A stretch of 64,000 bases of DNA. Origin: Geoalkalibacter ferrihydriticus DSM 17813 (GTDB taxonomy: Bacteria > Desulfobacterota > Desulfuromonadia > Desulfuromonadales > Geoalkalibacteraceae). Made by a program: the position numbers and the translations under genes. Of this stretch, positions 46,985 through 57,879 are shown one piece after another. The stretch lies in NCBI RefSeq assembly GCF_000820505.1, contig NZ_JWJD01000001.1, forward strand, positions 193,094 to 257,093. Direction: 5' to 3'. The stretch's first letter is position 1. Every line of letters starts with the position of its first letter. The notes beneath the pieces are model-generated. The model searched no databases, was not told where the DNA came from, and worked only from the letters and a program-made list of their open reading frames with translations.

Positions 46985-47449
46985 ATGTCTGAAGTGATCG
47001 TCATAGGCAGTGATCATGGTGGTCTGGCTCTCAAGGAGGCAGTCATCGGCTTTCTTGAGATGCAGGGATTCAAGGTCGACGACGTCGGCACCAGCAATCA
47101 GGAATCCGTCGATTATCCTGATTTTGGCGAAAAGGTGGCGCGCCTGGTCTCCCGTGGAGAGGTTTCGCGTGGGATCTTGATCTGCGGTACAGGGATCGGC
47201 ATGTCCATCGTCGCCAACAAATTTCCAGGTGTTCGCGCCGCCTTGGCCACCGACGAGTTTATGGCGCGCATGGCTAAGGAACACAACAACGCCAACATTG
47301 TTGTCCTTGGCGGGCGGGTGATCACGCCTGAGTCGGCGCAGCGCATGGTGGCCGCTTGGCTTGAAGCTGCTTATGAGGGCGGACGCCATCAGCAGCGCCT
47401 CGATAAAATTACCCGCATAGAGCAAGAGGTCGCGGGCCTGGGATCCTGA
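46985..47449 (+). CDS. rpiB: Ribose-5-phosphate isomerase B
   Basis: Interconverts ribose 5-phosphate and ribulose 5-phosphate (154 aa). GSDHGGLALK, the DYPDFG segment, the catalytic Cys in LICGTGIGMSI and the HNNANI helix match the RpiB/LacAB family. The product feeds the neighbouring nucleotide and riboflavin genes (inference). Confidence 0.95.
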   Translation: MSEVIVIGSDHGGLALKEAVIGFLEMQGFKVDDVGTSNQESVDYPDFGEKVARLVSRGEVSRGILICGTGIGMSIVANKFPGVRAALATDEFMARMAKEHNNANIVVLGGRVITPESAQRMVAAWLEAAYEGGRHQQRLDKITRIEQEVAGLGS

Positions 47450-47473
47450 CAATAAACATACAGTCCGGTTGAC

Positions 47474-47497
47474 ACGGGCAGGCAAACGCCTGCCCGT
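47474..47497 (+). other. Strong hairpin between rpiB and glyA
   Basis: A perfect 10-bp stem ACGGGCAGGC/GCCTGCCCGT with loop AAAC. The run after it (TCGTGTTG) is not a good U tract, so it may stabilise an mRNA end or be a weak terminator. Confidence 0.5.
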
Positions 47498-47539
47498 TCG
47501 TGTTGAAGACCGAATACTCATTGAGCGGAGATTGGATTC

Positions 47540-48790
47540 ATGTCACAGAAGCTTGCCCAGTTTGATCCTGAAATCGCCCAGACTATTGAAGAGGAAACCC
47601 TTCGCCAGGAATCCAGTCTGGAGTTGATTGCCTCGGAAAATTTTGTCAGCGAAGAGGTTCTGGAGGCCCAAGGCTCGGTATTGACCAATAAGTACGCCGA
47701 AGGTTATCCCGGAAAGCGCTACTACGGCGGGTGCGAATTTGTCGATAAAGCCGAGCAGCTCGCCATTGATCGCGCTTGCGCTTTGTTCGGTGCTGAGCAC
47801 GCCAACGTGCAGCCCCACTCTGGTTCCCAGGCCAATATGGCGGTTTATTTCGCCGTCTGCCAACCCGGCGATACCATTCTCGGCATGAACCTCGCCCATG
47901 GCGGCCATCTCACTCATGGGTCTCCGGTTAATTTTTCCGGAAAATTGTTCAATGTGGTCCCCTACGGCGTGCGCGCCGAAACCGGTCTCATCGATTATGA
48001 CGAGGTTGCCCAACTGGCGCGGGAACACCGTCCCAAACTGCTGGTGGTCGGCGCCAGCGCTTATCCGCGCACTATCGATTTCGCCGCTTTTCGTCGCATC
48101 GCCGACGAAATTGGCGTGCCGATCATGGTTGACATGGCGCATATTGCCGGGCTCGTTGCCGCGGGTGAGCACCCCAGTCCGGTGCCCTACGCGGAATTTG
48201 TCACCACCACGACCCACAAGACGCTGCGTGGACCGCGCGGTGGCATGATTCTGTGTCGCGAAGAGTTTGCAAAGAAGCTCAACAGCAACATTTTCCCCGG
48301 GATTCAAGGCGGTCCTTTGATGCACGTCATCGCCGCTAAAGCCGTCGCCCTGAAAGAGGCCCAGTCTGCCGAATTCAAAACCTATGCGGGTCAGGTCGTG
48401 AAAAACGCCAAGGCGCTTGCCCAGGCGCTGCTTGAGCGCGGCTTTAAACTCGTTTCCGGAGGAACCGACAACCATCTCATGCTGGTTGACTTTTCCGGGA
48501 CGGAGTTGACCGGCAAGGTGGCTGAAGAGACTTTGGAGAAGGCCGGCATCACGGTTAATAAAAACGCGGTTCCTTTTGATACTCGCTCGCCTTTTGTGAC
48601 CAGCGGCATTCGTATCGGTACTCCTGCAACCACGACCCGCGGCCTGCGCGAAGAGCAGATGCAGTACATTGCCGCCTGGATCGGACGTGCTCTTGATAAT
48701 GTGGGGAACGATGCCGAACTGCAGGCCATCCGCGGTGAAGTCCAGGACCTCTGCCGCCAATTTCCTCTTTATGCCCATCGGCTGAATTGA
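47540..48790 (+). CDS. glyA: Serine hydroxymethyltransferase
   Basis: PLP enzyme that turns serine and tetrahydrofolate into glycine and methylene-tetrahydrofolate (416 aa). [12 protein letters not shown], the [12 protein letters not shown] loop and the PLP Lys in [13 protein letters not shown] are typical. GAGCGGAG precedes the ATG. The dCMP deaminase gene follows 11 nt later; both feed dTMP synthesis. Confidence 0.97.
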   Translation: MSQKLAQFDPEIAQTIEEETLRQESSLELIASENFVSEEVLEAQGSVLTNKYAEGYPGKRYYGGCEFVDKAEQLAIDRACALFGAEHANVQPHSGSQANMAVYFAVCQPGDTILGMNLAHGGHLTHGSPVNFSGKLFNVVPYGVRAETGLIDYDEVAQLAREHRPKLLVVGASAYPRTIDFAAFRRIADEIGVPIMVDMAHIAGLVAAGEHPSPVPYAEFVTTTTHKTLRGPRGGMILCREEFAKKLNSNIFPGIQGGPLMHVIAAKAVALKEAQSAEFKTYAGQVVKNAKALAQALLERGFKLVSGGTDNHLMLVDFSGTELTGKVAEETLEKAGITVNKNAVPFDTRSPFVTSGIRIGTPATTTRGLREEQMQYIAAWIGRALDNVGNDAELQAIRGEVQDLCRQFPLYAHRLN

Positions 48791-48801
48791 CAGGCTGTCC
48801 T

Positions 48802-49281
48802 ATGCCGCAACGCCCCAGTTGGCCGGAATATTTCATGGACATCACCCGCCTGGTGGCCAAGCGTTCAACCTGCTTGCGCCGCCAGGTCGGGGCGGTGATC
48901 GTGAAGGACAAGAACATTCTGGCCACCGGTTACAACGGGACGCCGTCAGGCATCACCCACTGCGCTGAGACAGGGTGTTTACGGCAGAAGATGCAGGTTC
49001 CCTCGGGCGAACGCCATGAACTCTGTCGCGGCCTGCATGCCGAGCAGAACGCCATCATTCAGGCGGCCAAGCATGGCATCAATATCGCCGGCGGAACCCT
49101 TTATTGCACCAATACCCCCTGTATTATCTGCACGAAAATGATTATCAATGCCGGACTGACTCAGGTTGTCTATGCCGATGGTTATCCAGACCGGCTTTCC
49201 CTGGATATGCTGGCCGAGGCAGGTGTTGATACACGGGCATTCTCTGAAATTGCGGGCGGCGAAAAGGAGTGCGCGACATGA
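48802..49281 (+). CDS. dCMP/cytidine deaminase family protein (ComEB-like)
   Basis: Zinc deaminase of 159 aa, most like dCMP deaminase, which gives dUMP for thymidylate synthesis. The zinc site is HAEQNAI with [18 protein letters not shown] and [10 protein letters not shown] match the ComEB group. ATG 48802 ([13 protein letters not shown]) is chosen over an in-frame TTG at 48787. It overlaps nrdR by 4 nt. Confidence 0.88.
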   Translation: MPQRPSWPEYFMDITRLVAKRSTCLRRQVGAVIVKDKNILATGYNGTPSGITHCAETGCLRQKMQVPSGERHELCRGLHAEQNAIIQAAKHGINIAGGTLYCTNTPCIICTKMIINAGLTQVVYADGYPDRLSLDMLAEAGVDTRAFSEIAGGEKECAT

Positions 49282-49739
49282 AATGTCCTTTCTGTGCATT
49301 TGTCGACACCAAAGTCATCGATTCCCGTTTGGGCAAAGAGGGCAATAATATTCGTCGACGCCGTGAATGCATTCAGTGCGAGCGTCGTTTTACCACCTAC
49401 GAGCGGGTGGAAGAAATTCTGCCTCTTGTGATCAAGAAGGATGGGCGGCGCGAACCCTTTGACCGCATGAAAATTTTCGTCGGCATGCAGAAGGCCTGTG
49501 AAAAACGTCCTGTCTCCATCGAAACCATTGAAAAGATGGTTGATCAGTTAGAGCGCCAATTGCAGGAAAGTGGAGAAAAGGAGATTGTCGCCAGTCGCAT
49601 CGGTGAGGCGGTGATGGACGCACTTCATCGTGTCGACGAAGTTGCTTATGTTCGCTTTGCCTCGGTCTACCGGCAATTCAAAGACATCAACGAGTTTATG
49701 GACGAACTCAAGGATCTGCTGGCGCGCGGCGAGGTCTGA
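49278..49739 (+). CDS. nrdR: Transcriptional repressor NrdR
   Basis: Nucleotide-sensing repressor of ribonucleotide reductase genes (153 aa). It has an N-terminal zinc ribbon (MKCPFC and [15 protein letters not shown]) and an ATP-cone. ATG 49278 overlaps the deaminase stop; AAAAGGAG lies 8 nt upstream. No nrd gene is in this window. It is commonly followed by the riboflavin operon. Confidence 0.97.
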   Translation: MKCPFCAFVDTKVIDSRLGKEGNNIRRRRECIQCERRFTTYERVEEILPLVIKKDGRREPFDRMKIFVGMQKACEKRPVSIETIEKMVDQLERQLQESGEKEIVASRIGEAVMDALHRVDEVAYVRFASVYRQFKDINEFMDELKDLLARGEV

Positions 49740-49823
49740 ATTCTCAACCTGATCGCACCCGCGCTGCTTGCGGTTGCTTTCCTACGATGCTTTCCACGGC
49801 TGTCAAGGCTGCCTTTTTCTAAA

Positions 49824-50936
49824 ATGTCAAATGTCGACCAATACATGCAGCGTGCTTTGGATCTGGCCCGCAGGGCTGAGGGCCGAACTCGCCCAAATCC
49901 CCCGGTGGGAGCATTGGTTGTTTGGCAGGGCCAGGTCATCGGTGAGGGCTTTCATTTGCGCGCCGGGGAGGCCCATGCCGAAATCCATGCCTTGCACCAG
50001 GCTGCTGAGCGTACCAATGGCGCCGACCTTTACGTAACCCTGGAACCCTGTTCTCATCAGGGACGCACCGGCCCCTGCGTCGAAGCGGTCATTTCCGCCG
50101 GCATCCGTCGTGTCTTTATCGGCTGCCGCGATCCCAATCCTCAGGTTGCCGGGCGCGGTGTGACACGCTTGCAGCAAGCCGGCATTGAGGTCATTGAAGG
50201 CGTATTGGAAAACGAATGTCGATGGCTGATCGGCCCTTTCGCCCGCCATATCACCACGGGCTTGCCCCTGGTCATCCTTAAAGCGGCGATTTCCCTTGAC
50301 GGTCGCACCGCCACGGCCGGCGGCGATTCTCAATGGATCAGCAACGAGGCGAGTCGTGCCCAGGTGCATGAAATCCGCAATCGCGTCGACGCCATCATGG
50401 TCGGGGTCGGCACCGTTGAGCGCGACGATCCCAGCCTGACAACGCGACTCGCCGGCCAGGACGGCCGCGATGCAGTCCGGGTGGTGGTCGACAGTTGCTT
50501 GCGCTTACCTGAAAACGCTAGACTTCTGCATCTCACCTCCGCCGCGCCGACGGTCATTGCCACAACCAATCAGGCACCTTATGGAAAGATCCGCAGGCTG
50601 CGCGATGCGGGTGTTCGTGTTCTGGTTTTGCCCGAGCGCGAGGGTCGCGTTGACCTGCATGCCTTGCTCGCAGCGCTTGGCGGGATGGATCTGCAAAGCA
50701 TTCTACTCGAAGGCGGCGCAACGCTTAATGGTGAATTCTTGCGCTCCCGGCTTATTGATCGGGTGATGCTGTTCATCGCTCCGCGCCTCATCGGCGGCGA
50801 CGGTAAAGGGTTGTTTGCCGGCGCCGGAGCGCCTTTGTTGAGCGCGGCGGCGTCAATCACCAACTTGCGGGTAGGCCGCTTCGGCGACGATATCTTCTAC
50901 GAAGGGCAGGTTAGTTATGTTCACGGGGCTGATTGA
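49824..50936 (+). CDS. ribD: Bifunctional riboflavin deaminase/reductase RibD
   Basis: Deaminates and then reduces the pyrimidine intermediate of riboflavin synthesis (370 aa). The N-terminal zinc deaminase has HAEIHAL and PCSHQGRTGPC; the C-terminal reductase has SLDGRTAT and LLEGGATLNG. It overlaps ribE by 20 nt. No FMN riboswitch was found in the 84-nt gap upstream. Confidence 0.96.
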   Translation: MSNVDQYMQRALDLARRAEGRTRPNPPVGALVVWQGQVIGEGFHLRAGEAHAEIHALHQAAERTNGADLYVTLEPCSHQGRTGPCVEAVISAGIRRVFIGCRDPNPQVAGRGVTRLQQAGIEVIEGVLENECRWLIGPFARHITTGLPLVILKAAISLDGRTATAGGDSQWISNEASRAQVHEIRNRVDAIMVGVGTVERDDPSLTTRLAGQDGRDAVRVVVDSCLRLPENARLLHLTSAAPTVIATTNQAPYGKIRRLRDAGVRVLVLPEREGRVDLHALLAALGGMDLQSILLEGGATLNGEFLRSRLIDRVMLFIAPRLIGGDGKGLFAGAGAPLLSAAASITNLRVGRFGDDIFYEGQVSYVHGAD

Positions 50937-51567
50937 AGGGCTGGGCACCTTGCAGGAAGTTCGGCAGGGAAGGGATGGTTGCCGGCTGACCCTGGGCACC
51001 TGCCCACCGTTTGCTGATTTCACTCATGGCGAAAGCATTGCCGTCAATGGTGTCTGCCTGACTGTGGAGGCTTTTGGATCTGACTTCTTTCAGGCCGATG
51101 TTTCGCCTCAAACTCTGGCATCGTCGACCCTGGGCGAGCTGAGGTGCGGGATCAGGGTCAATCTGGAACGTGCTTTACGTCTCGGTGATCGTCTCGGCGG
51201 ACACCTGGTGACCGGGCATGTTGATGGGGTCGGAATGATTATCAAACGCGAATCACGCGGCAATTCCGTTCTGTTTACCGTTCAACCCCCGGCGCACTTG
51301 CTTCGTTACCTGGTGCCCAAGGGATCAGTAGCTCTTGATGGCATCAGCCTGACAATCAGTGGCCTCACAGAAACCAGCTTCTCTCTGACCATCATTCCCC
51401 ACAGTTTGGGTCAAACCAATCTCGCAGAACTCAATGTCGGGGCACGGGTTAATCTTGAAACCGACATCCTCGGCAAGTACGTGGAGCGGCTATTAAGTCG
51501 CCACGGCGACCAAGAAGGGAGCCGTCGTATCGACCTTGAATTTCTTGCCAGGAACGGGTATCTGTGA
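50917..51567 (+). CDS. ribE: Riboflavin synthase alpha chain
   Basis: Dismutates two lumazines into riboflavin (216 aa). Two homologous barrels are visible; the first opens [12 protein letters not shown] with [13 protein letters not shown], the second has [12 protein letters not shown]. Translational coupling to ribD by a 20-nt overlap. Confidence 0.96.
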   Translation: MFTGLIEGLGTLQEVRQGRDGCRLTLGTCPPFADFTHGESIAVNGVCLTVEAFGSDFFQADVSPQTLASSTLGELRCGIRVNLERALRLGDRLGGHLVTGHVDGVGMIIKRESRGNSVLFTVQPPAHLLRYLVPKGSVALDGISLTISGLTETSFSLTIIPHSLGQTNLAELNVGARVNLETDILGKYVERLLSRHGDQEGSRRIDLEFLARNGYL

Positions 51568-51602
51568 CATAGTTATCAGCTTTGAGAGAGGATATGTGAG
51601 TC

Positions 51603-52808
51603 ATGCCGATTGCCAGAGTTGAAGAAGCACTCAAGGACATTCGCCAGGGGAAAATGGTGATCCTGGTCGATGATGAAGACCGGGAGAATGAAGGTGATTT
51701 GGCCATGGCCGCCGAAATGGTCACGCCTGAGGCCATCAATTTCATGGCTCGCGAAGGACGGGGGCTGATCTGTCTCTCACTGACCGAAGAGCGCGCCGAT
51801 CACCTCGAATTGCCGCTGATGGTGCGTGATAACAGCAGCTCCTTCGGCACCGCCTTTACCGTTTCCATCGAGGCGCGCAAAGGCGTGACCACCGGCATTT
51901 CCGCGGCCGACAGGGCGCAAACCATCAAGGTGGCCATCGCCGACGAAAGCACTGCTCTAGATCTGGCGCGGCCCGGTCATGTATTCCCCTTGCGTGCCAA
52001 GAAGGGCGGCGTACTGGTACGCGCCGGCCAGACGGAAGGCTCCGTTGATCTGGCGCGCCTGGCCGGTCTCAAGCCTGCCGGCGTTATCTGCGAAGTCATG
52101 AACGATGACGGAACCATGGCGCGTATGCCCGATCTGCTCAAGTTTGCCGAGCGTCATGGCCTGAAAATTGTATCCGTTGCGGACTTGGTGGCCTATCGCA
52201 TGCGCAAAGAACGCTTGGTACGGCTTGCCGCTGAAACAGTTCTGCCGACGCCTTTTGGTGGAGAATTTCGGGCCCTCATCTTTGAGAACGAAGTCGATCA
52301 GGCACAACACCTGGCGTTGGTCAAAGGAGAAATTCTTCCCGACTCACCCGTTCTGGTGCGGGTTCATTCCGAATGCCTGACCGGAGATGTCTTCGGTTCT
52401 CTGCGCTGCGATTGCGGCGATCAGTTGCACAGCGCCATGGAGCAGATCGCGCGCGCCGGGAACGGAGTGGTCCTCTACATGCGCCAGGAAGGTCGCGGGA
52501 TTGGCCTGGTCAATAAGATTAAAGCCTATGCTTTGCAGGACGACGGGCACGACACCGTTGAAGCGAACGAAGTTCTCGGTTTTAAAGCTGATTTACGTGA
52601 TTACGGGATTGGTGCTCAGATTCTGGCAGATCTCGGGATTCGCCAAATTCGCCTGCTGACCAACAATCCGAAGAAAATTATCGGGCTTGAGGGTTATGGC
52701 CTGGAGATCGTTGAGCGTGTTGCGATTGAAATTGTCCCAAATCGTTCCAATCTGAAGTACTTACGCACCAAACGGGAAAAAATGGGGCATCTGCTGGAAA
52801 ATATTTAA
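51603..52808 (+). CDS. ribBA: Bifunctional DHBP synthase / GTP cyclohydrolase II
   Basis: Supplies both precursors of riboflavin (401 aa). Residues 1-200 are 3,4-dihydroxy-2-butanone 4-phosphate synthase ([12 protein letters not shown]); the rest is GTP cyclohydrolase II with zinc ligands in [17 protein letters not shown] and the Arg-rich RQEGRGIGL. Both halves look catalytically intact. Confidence 0.97.
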   Translation: MPIARVEEALKDIRQGKMVILVDDEDRENEGDLAMAAEMVTPEAINFMAREGRGLICLSLTEERADHLELPLMVRDNSSSFGTAFTVSIEARKGVTTGISAADRAQTIKVAIADESTALDLARPGHVFPLRAKKGGVLVRAGQTEGSVDLARLAGLKPAGVICEVMNDDGTMARMPDLLKFAERHGLKIVSVADLVAYRMRKERLVRLAAETVLPTPFGGEFRALIFENEVDQAQHLALVKGEILPDSPVLVRVHSECLTGDVFGSLRCDCGDQLHSAMEQIARAGNGVVLYMRQEGRGIGLVNKIKAYALQDDGHDTVEANEVLGFKADLRDYGIGAQILADLGIRQIRLLTNNPKKIIGLEGYGLEIVERVAIEIVPNRSNLKYLRTKREKMGHLLENI

Positions 52809-52836
52809 AATTGTTTGGGGCAAGGAGAAGGACTCT

Positions 52837-53301
52837 ATGGCGAAAACCATCGAAGGCAAACTGGATGCGACTGGATTGAGATTCGGTCTGATCGTCGGCA
52901 GATTCAACAGCTTCATCTCTGAACGGCTGCTGGAAGGGGCACAGGACGCCCTCATACGCCATGGGGCACAGGACGCGGATCTTGAAATCATTCGTGTGCC
53001 TGGTGCTTTTGAAATCCCCCTTGTCGCGCAAAAAGCCGCCGGCAGTGGGCGCTATGACGCGCTTATCTGTCTGGGTGCCGTGATTCGCGGATCCACTCCG
53101 CATTTTGATTATGTCAGCGCTGAAGTTTCCAAAGGGATCGCCCATGTCAGCCTCGATAGCGGACTGCCGATTTCCTTTGGCGTCCTTACCACGGACAATC
53201 TTGAGCAGGCCATCGAGAGGGCCGGCACCAAAGCCGGCAACAAAGGCTTTGAAGCGGCCGTTGGCGCGATAGAAATGGCCAATCTTCTGAAGAATTTTTA
53301 A
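52837..53301 (+). CDS. ribH: Lumazine synthase
   Basis: Makes 6,7-dimethyl-8-ribityllumazine (154 aa), usually as a 60-mer or pentamer. GRFNSFI binds substrate, [13 protein letters not shown] is the phosphate loop and a conserved His lies in [16 protein letters not shown] precedes the ATG. Confidence 0.97.
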   Translation: MAKTIEGKLDATGLRFGLIVGRFNSFISERLLEGAQDALIRHGAQDADLEIIRVPGAFEIPLVAQKAAGSGRYDALICLGAVIRGSTPHFDYVSAEVSKGIAHVSLDSGLPISFGVLTTDNLEQAIERAGTKAGNKGFEAAVGAIEMANLLKNF

Positions 53302-53369
53302 ACCTGTTTTTTCGTTGCGGGCCAAAAGGTCGAGCGAAGAATTAGATTCCCGAGGTTTTTCTTGTCACA

Positions 53370-53897
53370 ATGTCGAGCAATTCTTTGAAAAGTACCGGTC
53401 TAAAAGCTGCTCAAACGTCAGGCCGAGACACCACCGGCCGGCGCGGAGCCCGTCGTCAGGCGCGGGAACTGGCCCTCAAGGTGATTTACAGTTTGCGGGA
53501 CCAGGAACCTGATATCCGTTTGGTTCTGGATCGTTTCTGGGGCAATTTCCGGTTTTCCGAAGATGTTCTCGGAGATCCTCTTGAGGATGTTTCTCAAAAG
53601 ATGTCTCCCGATGTCCTGAGCTTTGCCGAAACTCTGGTGCGCGGTGTTCACGCAAATCTTGAAGCCATCGATCGTGTACTCAAGGAATATTCCACCAATT
53701 GGACCCTGGGTCGCATGGCACGGGTTGATCTGGCGATTCTGCGCCTTGCTGCCTATGAGCTGCTTTACTGCCCTTCGGTGCCGAACAGTGTCATCATCAA
53801 TGAGGCCATAGAAATAGGCAAACGCTTCGGATCCCAGGAAACACCGTCTTTTGTCAACGGTATCCTCGACCAGATCTCCCGCAAATATGGGCAATGA
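53370..53897 (+). CDS. nusB: Transcription antitermination factor NusB
   Basis: Binds boxA with S10 in rRNA antitermination (175 aa). RRQARELALKVIYSL, GRMARVDLAILRLAAYELL and NEAIEIGKRFG are typical. The first 25 residues are a Ser/Thr/Arg-rich extension. It often follows ribH. Its end overlaps the next gene (ATGATG). Confidence 0.94.
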   Translation: MSSNSLKSTGLKAAQTSGRDTTGRRGARRQARELALKVIYSLRDQEPDIRLVLDRFWGNFRFSEDVLGDPLEDVSQKMSPDVLSFAETLVRGVHANLEAIDRVLKEYSTNWTLGRMARVDLAILRLAAYELLYCPSVPNSVIINEAIEIGKRFGSQETPSFVNGILDQISRKYGQ

Positions 53898-54367
53898 TGC
53901 GGTTAAGTCAACAAGCAGATCTCTCTTTTGAGCGTCTTGACGCTCAAGTGCTGGTGGCCCCATTTTTTCTTGAAGAAAATCCCCTGTGTGGTGTTTGCGC
54001 GCTTCTCGACCAACACCTTGGCGGGATGCTGACCGATTTGCTGCCGGCTGGTCGGGTGAGCGGACGATTCGGCGAATATGTTCTGGCGGCCGGACGCTGC
54101 AAGCTTCACGCACCCTGGATATTGTTCGTCGGTGCCGGCGCCCGGGCAGATTTTCATAAAAGCTCCTGCGCTGAGTTGTTTGACGATGTTTTGCGGATCT
54201 GTCGCCTGGCCGGTTTTTTTCAAGTAGGTCTTTGTTTTGATCCTACCCAGGATATTACCCCGGAGTTTCTGGAGGCACAGGTACAGAAGCAATGCCGGGA
54301 TCCAGGCGGAAAAGAAATCACCTGTTGCATCGCCTATGATTCAGCGACGCTCGCTGAAAAAAATTGA
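53894..54367 (+). CDS. Stand-alone M17 aminopeptidase N-terminal-like domain protein
   Basis: A 157-aa soluble protein. LDAQVLVAPFFLEENPLCGV, DQHLGGMLTDLL and LFVGAGARADF follow the pattern of the N-terminal, macro-like domain of M17 leucyl aminopeptidases, but no peptidase domain follows and no metal-binding motif is present. It is coupled to nusB (4-nt overlap) and ends 33 nt before hom. Function unknown; ligand binding or regulation is possible. Confidence 0.55.
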   Translation: MMRLSQQADLSFERLDAQVLVAPFFLEENPLCGVCALLDQHLGGMLTDLLPAGRVSGRFGEYVLAAGRCKLHAPWILFVGAGARADFHKSSCAELFDDVLRICRLAGFFQVGLCFDPTQDITPEFLEAQVQKQCRDPGGKEITCCIAYDSATLAEKN

Positions 54368-54400
54368 ATCTTTAATCAAATCACCAGGAGCAGCCAAGCT

Positions 54401-55711
54401 ATGAAAGAAATCAAGGCAGGGCTCATCGGTCTTGGTACCATCGGTACCGGGGTGGTGAAGGTCTTTCAAAAAAACGCCGAACTCATGGAAAAGCGCCTTG
54501 GCGCAAGGTTGCGACTGGTTAAAATCGCCGACCTGGACATCACCACCGATCGAGGGATTTCTCTTGATCCGGCTTTGTTGACGACGGATGCCTATGCGGT
54601 GATTCGTGATCCGGATATCAAAATCATAATCGAGTTGATCGGTGGCTACGAGCCGGCTCGCACTTTCGTCCTTGAGGCCATAGCGCAGGGCAAGCACGTC
54701 ATTACCGCCAACAAAGCTCTGCTCGCACTCCACGGTGACGAAATTCTTGCCGCAGCCGAGAAGCAGGGGGTCAGCGTCATGTTTGAGGCGGCCGTGGCGG
54801 GGGGCATCCCGGTCATCTCGGCCATCAAAGAAAGCCTGTGCGCCAACCGCTTTCGCAGCGTTCTCGGGATACTCAACGGGACCTGCAACTACATTTTGAG
54901 CCGAATGAGTCGCGAAGGGCAGGAGTTTGAGACAGTTCTCAAAGATGCACAGACCCAGGGCTACGCCGAAGCCGACCCGACCTTTGACATCGAAGGGGTC
55001 GATACATCTCATAAGCTTGCGATTTTGATTTCCCTGTGCTTTGGAACGCGTGTCGATTTCAAAAGTATCTATACCGAGGGAATTTCGAATATCTCGGCTC
55101 TGGATCTGCAGTTTGCCAAGCAGTTTGGTTACGAAATAAAATTGCTTGCCATCGGCAAGTTGGGCTATGGCAAGGTTGAAGCGCGGGTGCATCCGACCAT
55201 GATACCCATAAGCCATCCGCTGGCGGATGTCGGTGGCGTATTCAATGCCGTGCGCCTGCAGGGTGATTTTGTCGGACCGGTTATGCTCCATGGGCAGGGC
55301 GCGGGCATGGATGCCACTGCCAGTGCGGTGATGGGCGATGCCATGGCGGTAACGCGCGATCTTTTGCGCAAAGGCCCCCTGAGAACACCTTCCATGGGCT
55401 GTGCTGTGGCAGTGCGAGCTGATTTGCCGGTGCGGCCCATGGAGGAACTCGTCGGTCACTATTATCTGCGCGTCGGTGTCCTGGATCGCCCCGGCGTTCT
55501 GGCGCAGATTGCCGGCATTCTCGGCAACCACGACATCAGCATCGCATCCATGATGCAGCCTGAGCGCCAGATCGGAGGCGCGGTCCCCATCGTGATCATG
55601 ACCCATGACGCGGGCGAGGCGAATGTTCGTGCCGCTTTAGCAGAGATCGACCAACTGGAACTGGTGCGGGAAAAAAGTCACCTTATTCGTATCGAAAACG
55701 ATCTTGCCTGA
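54401..55711 (+). CDS. hom: Homoserine dehydrogenase
   Basis: Reduces aspartate semialdehyde to homoserine for threonine and methionine (436 aa). The nucleotide-binding GLGTIGTGVVK opens the protein. The catalytic domain has TANKALLALHG and GILNGTCNYIL, with AEADPTFDIEGVD. A C-terminal ACT domain (VGVLDRPGVLAQIAGIL) suggests feedback control by threonine. Confidence 0.96.
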   Translation: MKEIKAGLIGLGTIGTGVVKVFQKNAELMEKRLGARLRLVKIADLDITTDRGISLDPALLTTDAYAVIRDPDIKIIIELIGGYEPARTFVLEAIAQGKHVITANKALLALHGDEILAAAEKQGVSVMFEAAVAGGIPVISAIKESLCANRFRSVLGILNGTCNYILSRMSREGQEFETVLKDAQTQGYAEADPTFDIEGVDTSHKLAILISLCFGTRVDFKSIYTEGISNISALDLQFAKQFGYEIKLLAIGKLGYGKVEARVHPTMIPISHPLADVGGVFNAVRLQGDFVGPVMLHGQGAGMDATASAVMGDAMAVTRDLLRKGPLRTPSMGCAVAVRADLPVRPMEELVGHYYLRVGVLDRPGVLAQIAGILGNHDISIASMMQPERQIGGAVPIVIMTHDAGEANVRAALAEIDQLELVREKSHLIRIENDLA

Positions 55712-55757
55712 ATGTTTCGTCGCGACATGAAAAATGCTTGCTCGTTCAACAAAGGGC

Positions 55758-55786
55758 TTGACATCATTTAAAGTATTCTGTTAAAA
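55758..55786 (+). promoter_or_regulatory. Promoter of tRNA-Val
   Basis: TTGACA (55758-55763), a 17-nt spacer and TTAAAA (55781-55786) lie about 20 nt upstream of the mature tRNA end. Confidence 0.6.
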
Positions 55787-55806
55787 GTTACCGGCATTGC
55801 GGATGG

Positions 55807-55881
<75 letters not shown>

Positions 55882-55910
55882 ATTGCAATCACCCGCAATC
55901 ATGTTTCCTT

Positions 55911-55935
55911 GAGGCATCTTCGGATGCCTCTTTTT
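55911..55935 (+). terminator. Terminator of the tRNA-Val gene
   Basis: GAGGCATC, the tetraloop TTCG and GATGCCTC form a perfect 8-bp stem followed by TTTTT. It also isolates thrS from upstream transcription. Confidence 0.88.
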
Positions 55936-55951
55936 ATTCGCGGAGTAGGTC

Positions 55952-57868
55952 ATGAGCAAGGTGCAGATAGAACTTCCGGACGGATCAATGAAAGATTTTC
56001 CGGCCGGCACCACAGCTCTGGACGTCGCTCGCGCCATCGGTGAACGGCTGGCTCGCCAAGCGGTCGCGGCCCGGGTTGACGGAGAGTTGGTCGACATCCA
56101 AACCCCTTTGCTGCAGGATTGCCGCCTTGAACTGCTCACCCTGAGCAGCGCCGAAGGCCTTGATGTTTATCGCCATTCTACTGCCCATCTTATGGCTCAT
56201 GCCGTCAAGGCTCTTTTCGGGCAGGACGTCCAGGTGACTATCGGTCCCGCCATCGAAAACGGCTTCTACTACGATTTTTACAGCGACACCCATAAGTTTA
56301 CCCCGGAAGAATTCGCCGCCATCGAAAATAAAATGGCTGAATTGGCTGCCGCGGACCTTCCCATACGGCGCGAAGAGATGACGCGTGAAAGCGCCATCCA
56401 ACTATTTCGCGAGATGGGGGAGACTTACAAGGTCGAGCTGATCGAGGACCTGCCCAATGAGACGGTCTCACTTTACCGTCAGGGCGATTTTGTTGATTTG
56501 TGCCGCGGCCCGCATCTTCCTTCCACGGGGCTCATCAAGGCGTTTAAACTTACCAGCGTGGCCGGAGCCTATTGGCGCGGCGACGAGAACAAGGCGATGC
56601 TGCAACGCCTTTATGCAACCAGCTTTCCAGATCGCAAAGAACTCAAAGCATATCTGCATCGTCTCGAAGAAGCCCGCAAACGCGATCATCGCAAGCTTGG
56701 TCGTGAGCTCGATCTTTTCTCCTTCAGCGAGGAGGCGGGTGCCGGCCTGGTGATCTGGCATCCCAAGGGCGCGTTGCTGCGCACTGTTCTGGAAGATTTT
56801 GAGCGCCGCGAACACCTCCGGCGCGGCTACGATATTGTCATGGGTCCGCAGCTTTTGCGTACCGATCTTTGGAAAACCTCGGGGCATTACGACAATTATC
56901 GCGAGAACATGTATTTCACTGATGTGGAGGAGCAGAGTTACGGCATTAAGCCGATGAACTGCTTGTCCCACATGCTTATCTATAAATCGCATATCCGCTC
57001 TTATCGCGACCTTCCATTGCGTTTCTTTGAATTGGGCACGGTGCATCGGCACGAAAAATCGGGCGTTCTGCATGGCTTGACGCGGGTACGCGGTTTTACG
57101 CAGGACGACGCGCATATTCTCTGCACCCCCGAGCAGCTTGACAGCGAAATTAAGGGCGTTCTGCAATTTGTGCGCGATGTTATGGATATTTTCGGTTTCG
57201 AGTACGAACTGGAAATTTCCACGCGTCCCGAAAAGTCTATCGGTGCTGAAGAGGATTGGGAGCGCGCCACCCAAGCTCTGATGAGTGCTCTAAAGGACAC
57301 TGGGTTGCCCTTTGAGGTCAACGAGGGCGACGGTGCCTTCTATGGCCCGAAGATCGATATCAAGCTCAAGGATGCCCTTGACAGGCGGTGGCAGTGTGCT
57401 ACAATCCAGTGCGATTTTACCCTGCCCGAGCGATTCGATCTGACCTATGTGGGAAATGATGGCGAGAAGCACCGCCCGGTTATGGTGCATCGTGTCATTC
57501 TCGGCTCCATCGAGCGGTTTATCGGCATTCTGATTGAACATTACGCCGGCAACTTCCCTTTGTGGATTTCTCCGGTACAGGCCGTTGTGCTGAATGTGAC
57601 GGATAATCAGGCTGCCTATGCCGAGCAGGTGTTTAACGATCTGCGCTCCGCCGGTGTGCGAGTCCGTAAGGATTTGCGCAACGAAAAGCTAGGTTTTAAG
57701 ATTCGCGAAGCGCAGGTTGAGAAAATTCCATATATGCTGGTAATCGGCGACAAAGAGATGGAGCAGGGGAGTGTTGCTCCACGGCACAGGTCCGGCAAAA
57801 TGCTGGATTCCATGACTCCCGCGGAGTTTGCCGACTTTGTCCGGGATGAGTGTAAACAATATCACTAG
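55952..57868 (+). CDS. thrS: Threonyl-tRNA synthetase
   Basis: Charges tRNA-Thr (638 aa, class II). An N-terminal TGS domain (about 1-62) and the editing domain with [11 protein letters not shown] precede the catalytic core, with a zinc Cys in KPMNCLSHM, and motif 3 near [13 protein letters not shown]; the anticodon domain closes it. GGAG precedes the ATG. infC begins 11 nt past its stop, the standard thrS-infC-rpmI-rplT order. Confidence 0.97.
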   Translation: MSKVQIELPDGSMKDFPAGTTALDVARAIGERLARQAVAARVDGELVDIQTPLLQDCRLELLTLSSAEGLDVYRHSTAHLMAHAVKALFGQDVQVTIGPAIENGFYYDFYSDTHKFTPEEFAAIENKMAELAAADLPIRREEMTRESAIQLFREMGETYKVELIEDLPNETVSLYRQGDFVDLCRGPHLPSTGLIKAFKLTSVAGAYWRGDENKAMLQRLYATSFPDRKELKAYLHRLEEARKRDHRKLGRELDLFSFSEEAGAGLVIWHPKGALLRTVLEDFERREHLRRGYDIVMGPQLLRTDLWKTSGHYDNYRENMYFTDVEEQSYGIKPMNCLSHMLIYKSHIRSYRDLPLRFFELGTVHRHEKSGVLHGLTRVRGFTQDDAHILCTPEQLDSEIKGVLQFVRDVMDIFGFEYELEISTRPEKSIGAEEDWERATQALMSALKDTGLPFEVNEGDGAFYGPKIDIKLKDALDRRWQCATIQCDFTLPERFDLTYVGNDGEKHRPVMVHRVILGSIERFIGILIEHYAGNFPLWISPVQAVVLNVTDNQAAYAEQVFNDLRSAGVRVRKDLRNEKLGFKIREAQVEKIPYMLVIGDKEMEQGSVAPRHRSGKMLDSMTPAEFADFVRDECKQYH

Positions 57869-57879
57869 GAGGTCGCATC

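Noticed and set aside
49740-49823. FMN riboswitch before ribD
   Set aside because: Only 84 nt separate nrdR from ribD, with no RFN-element motifs.
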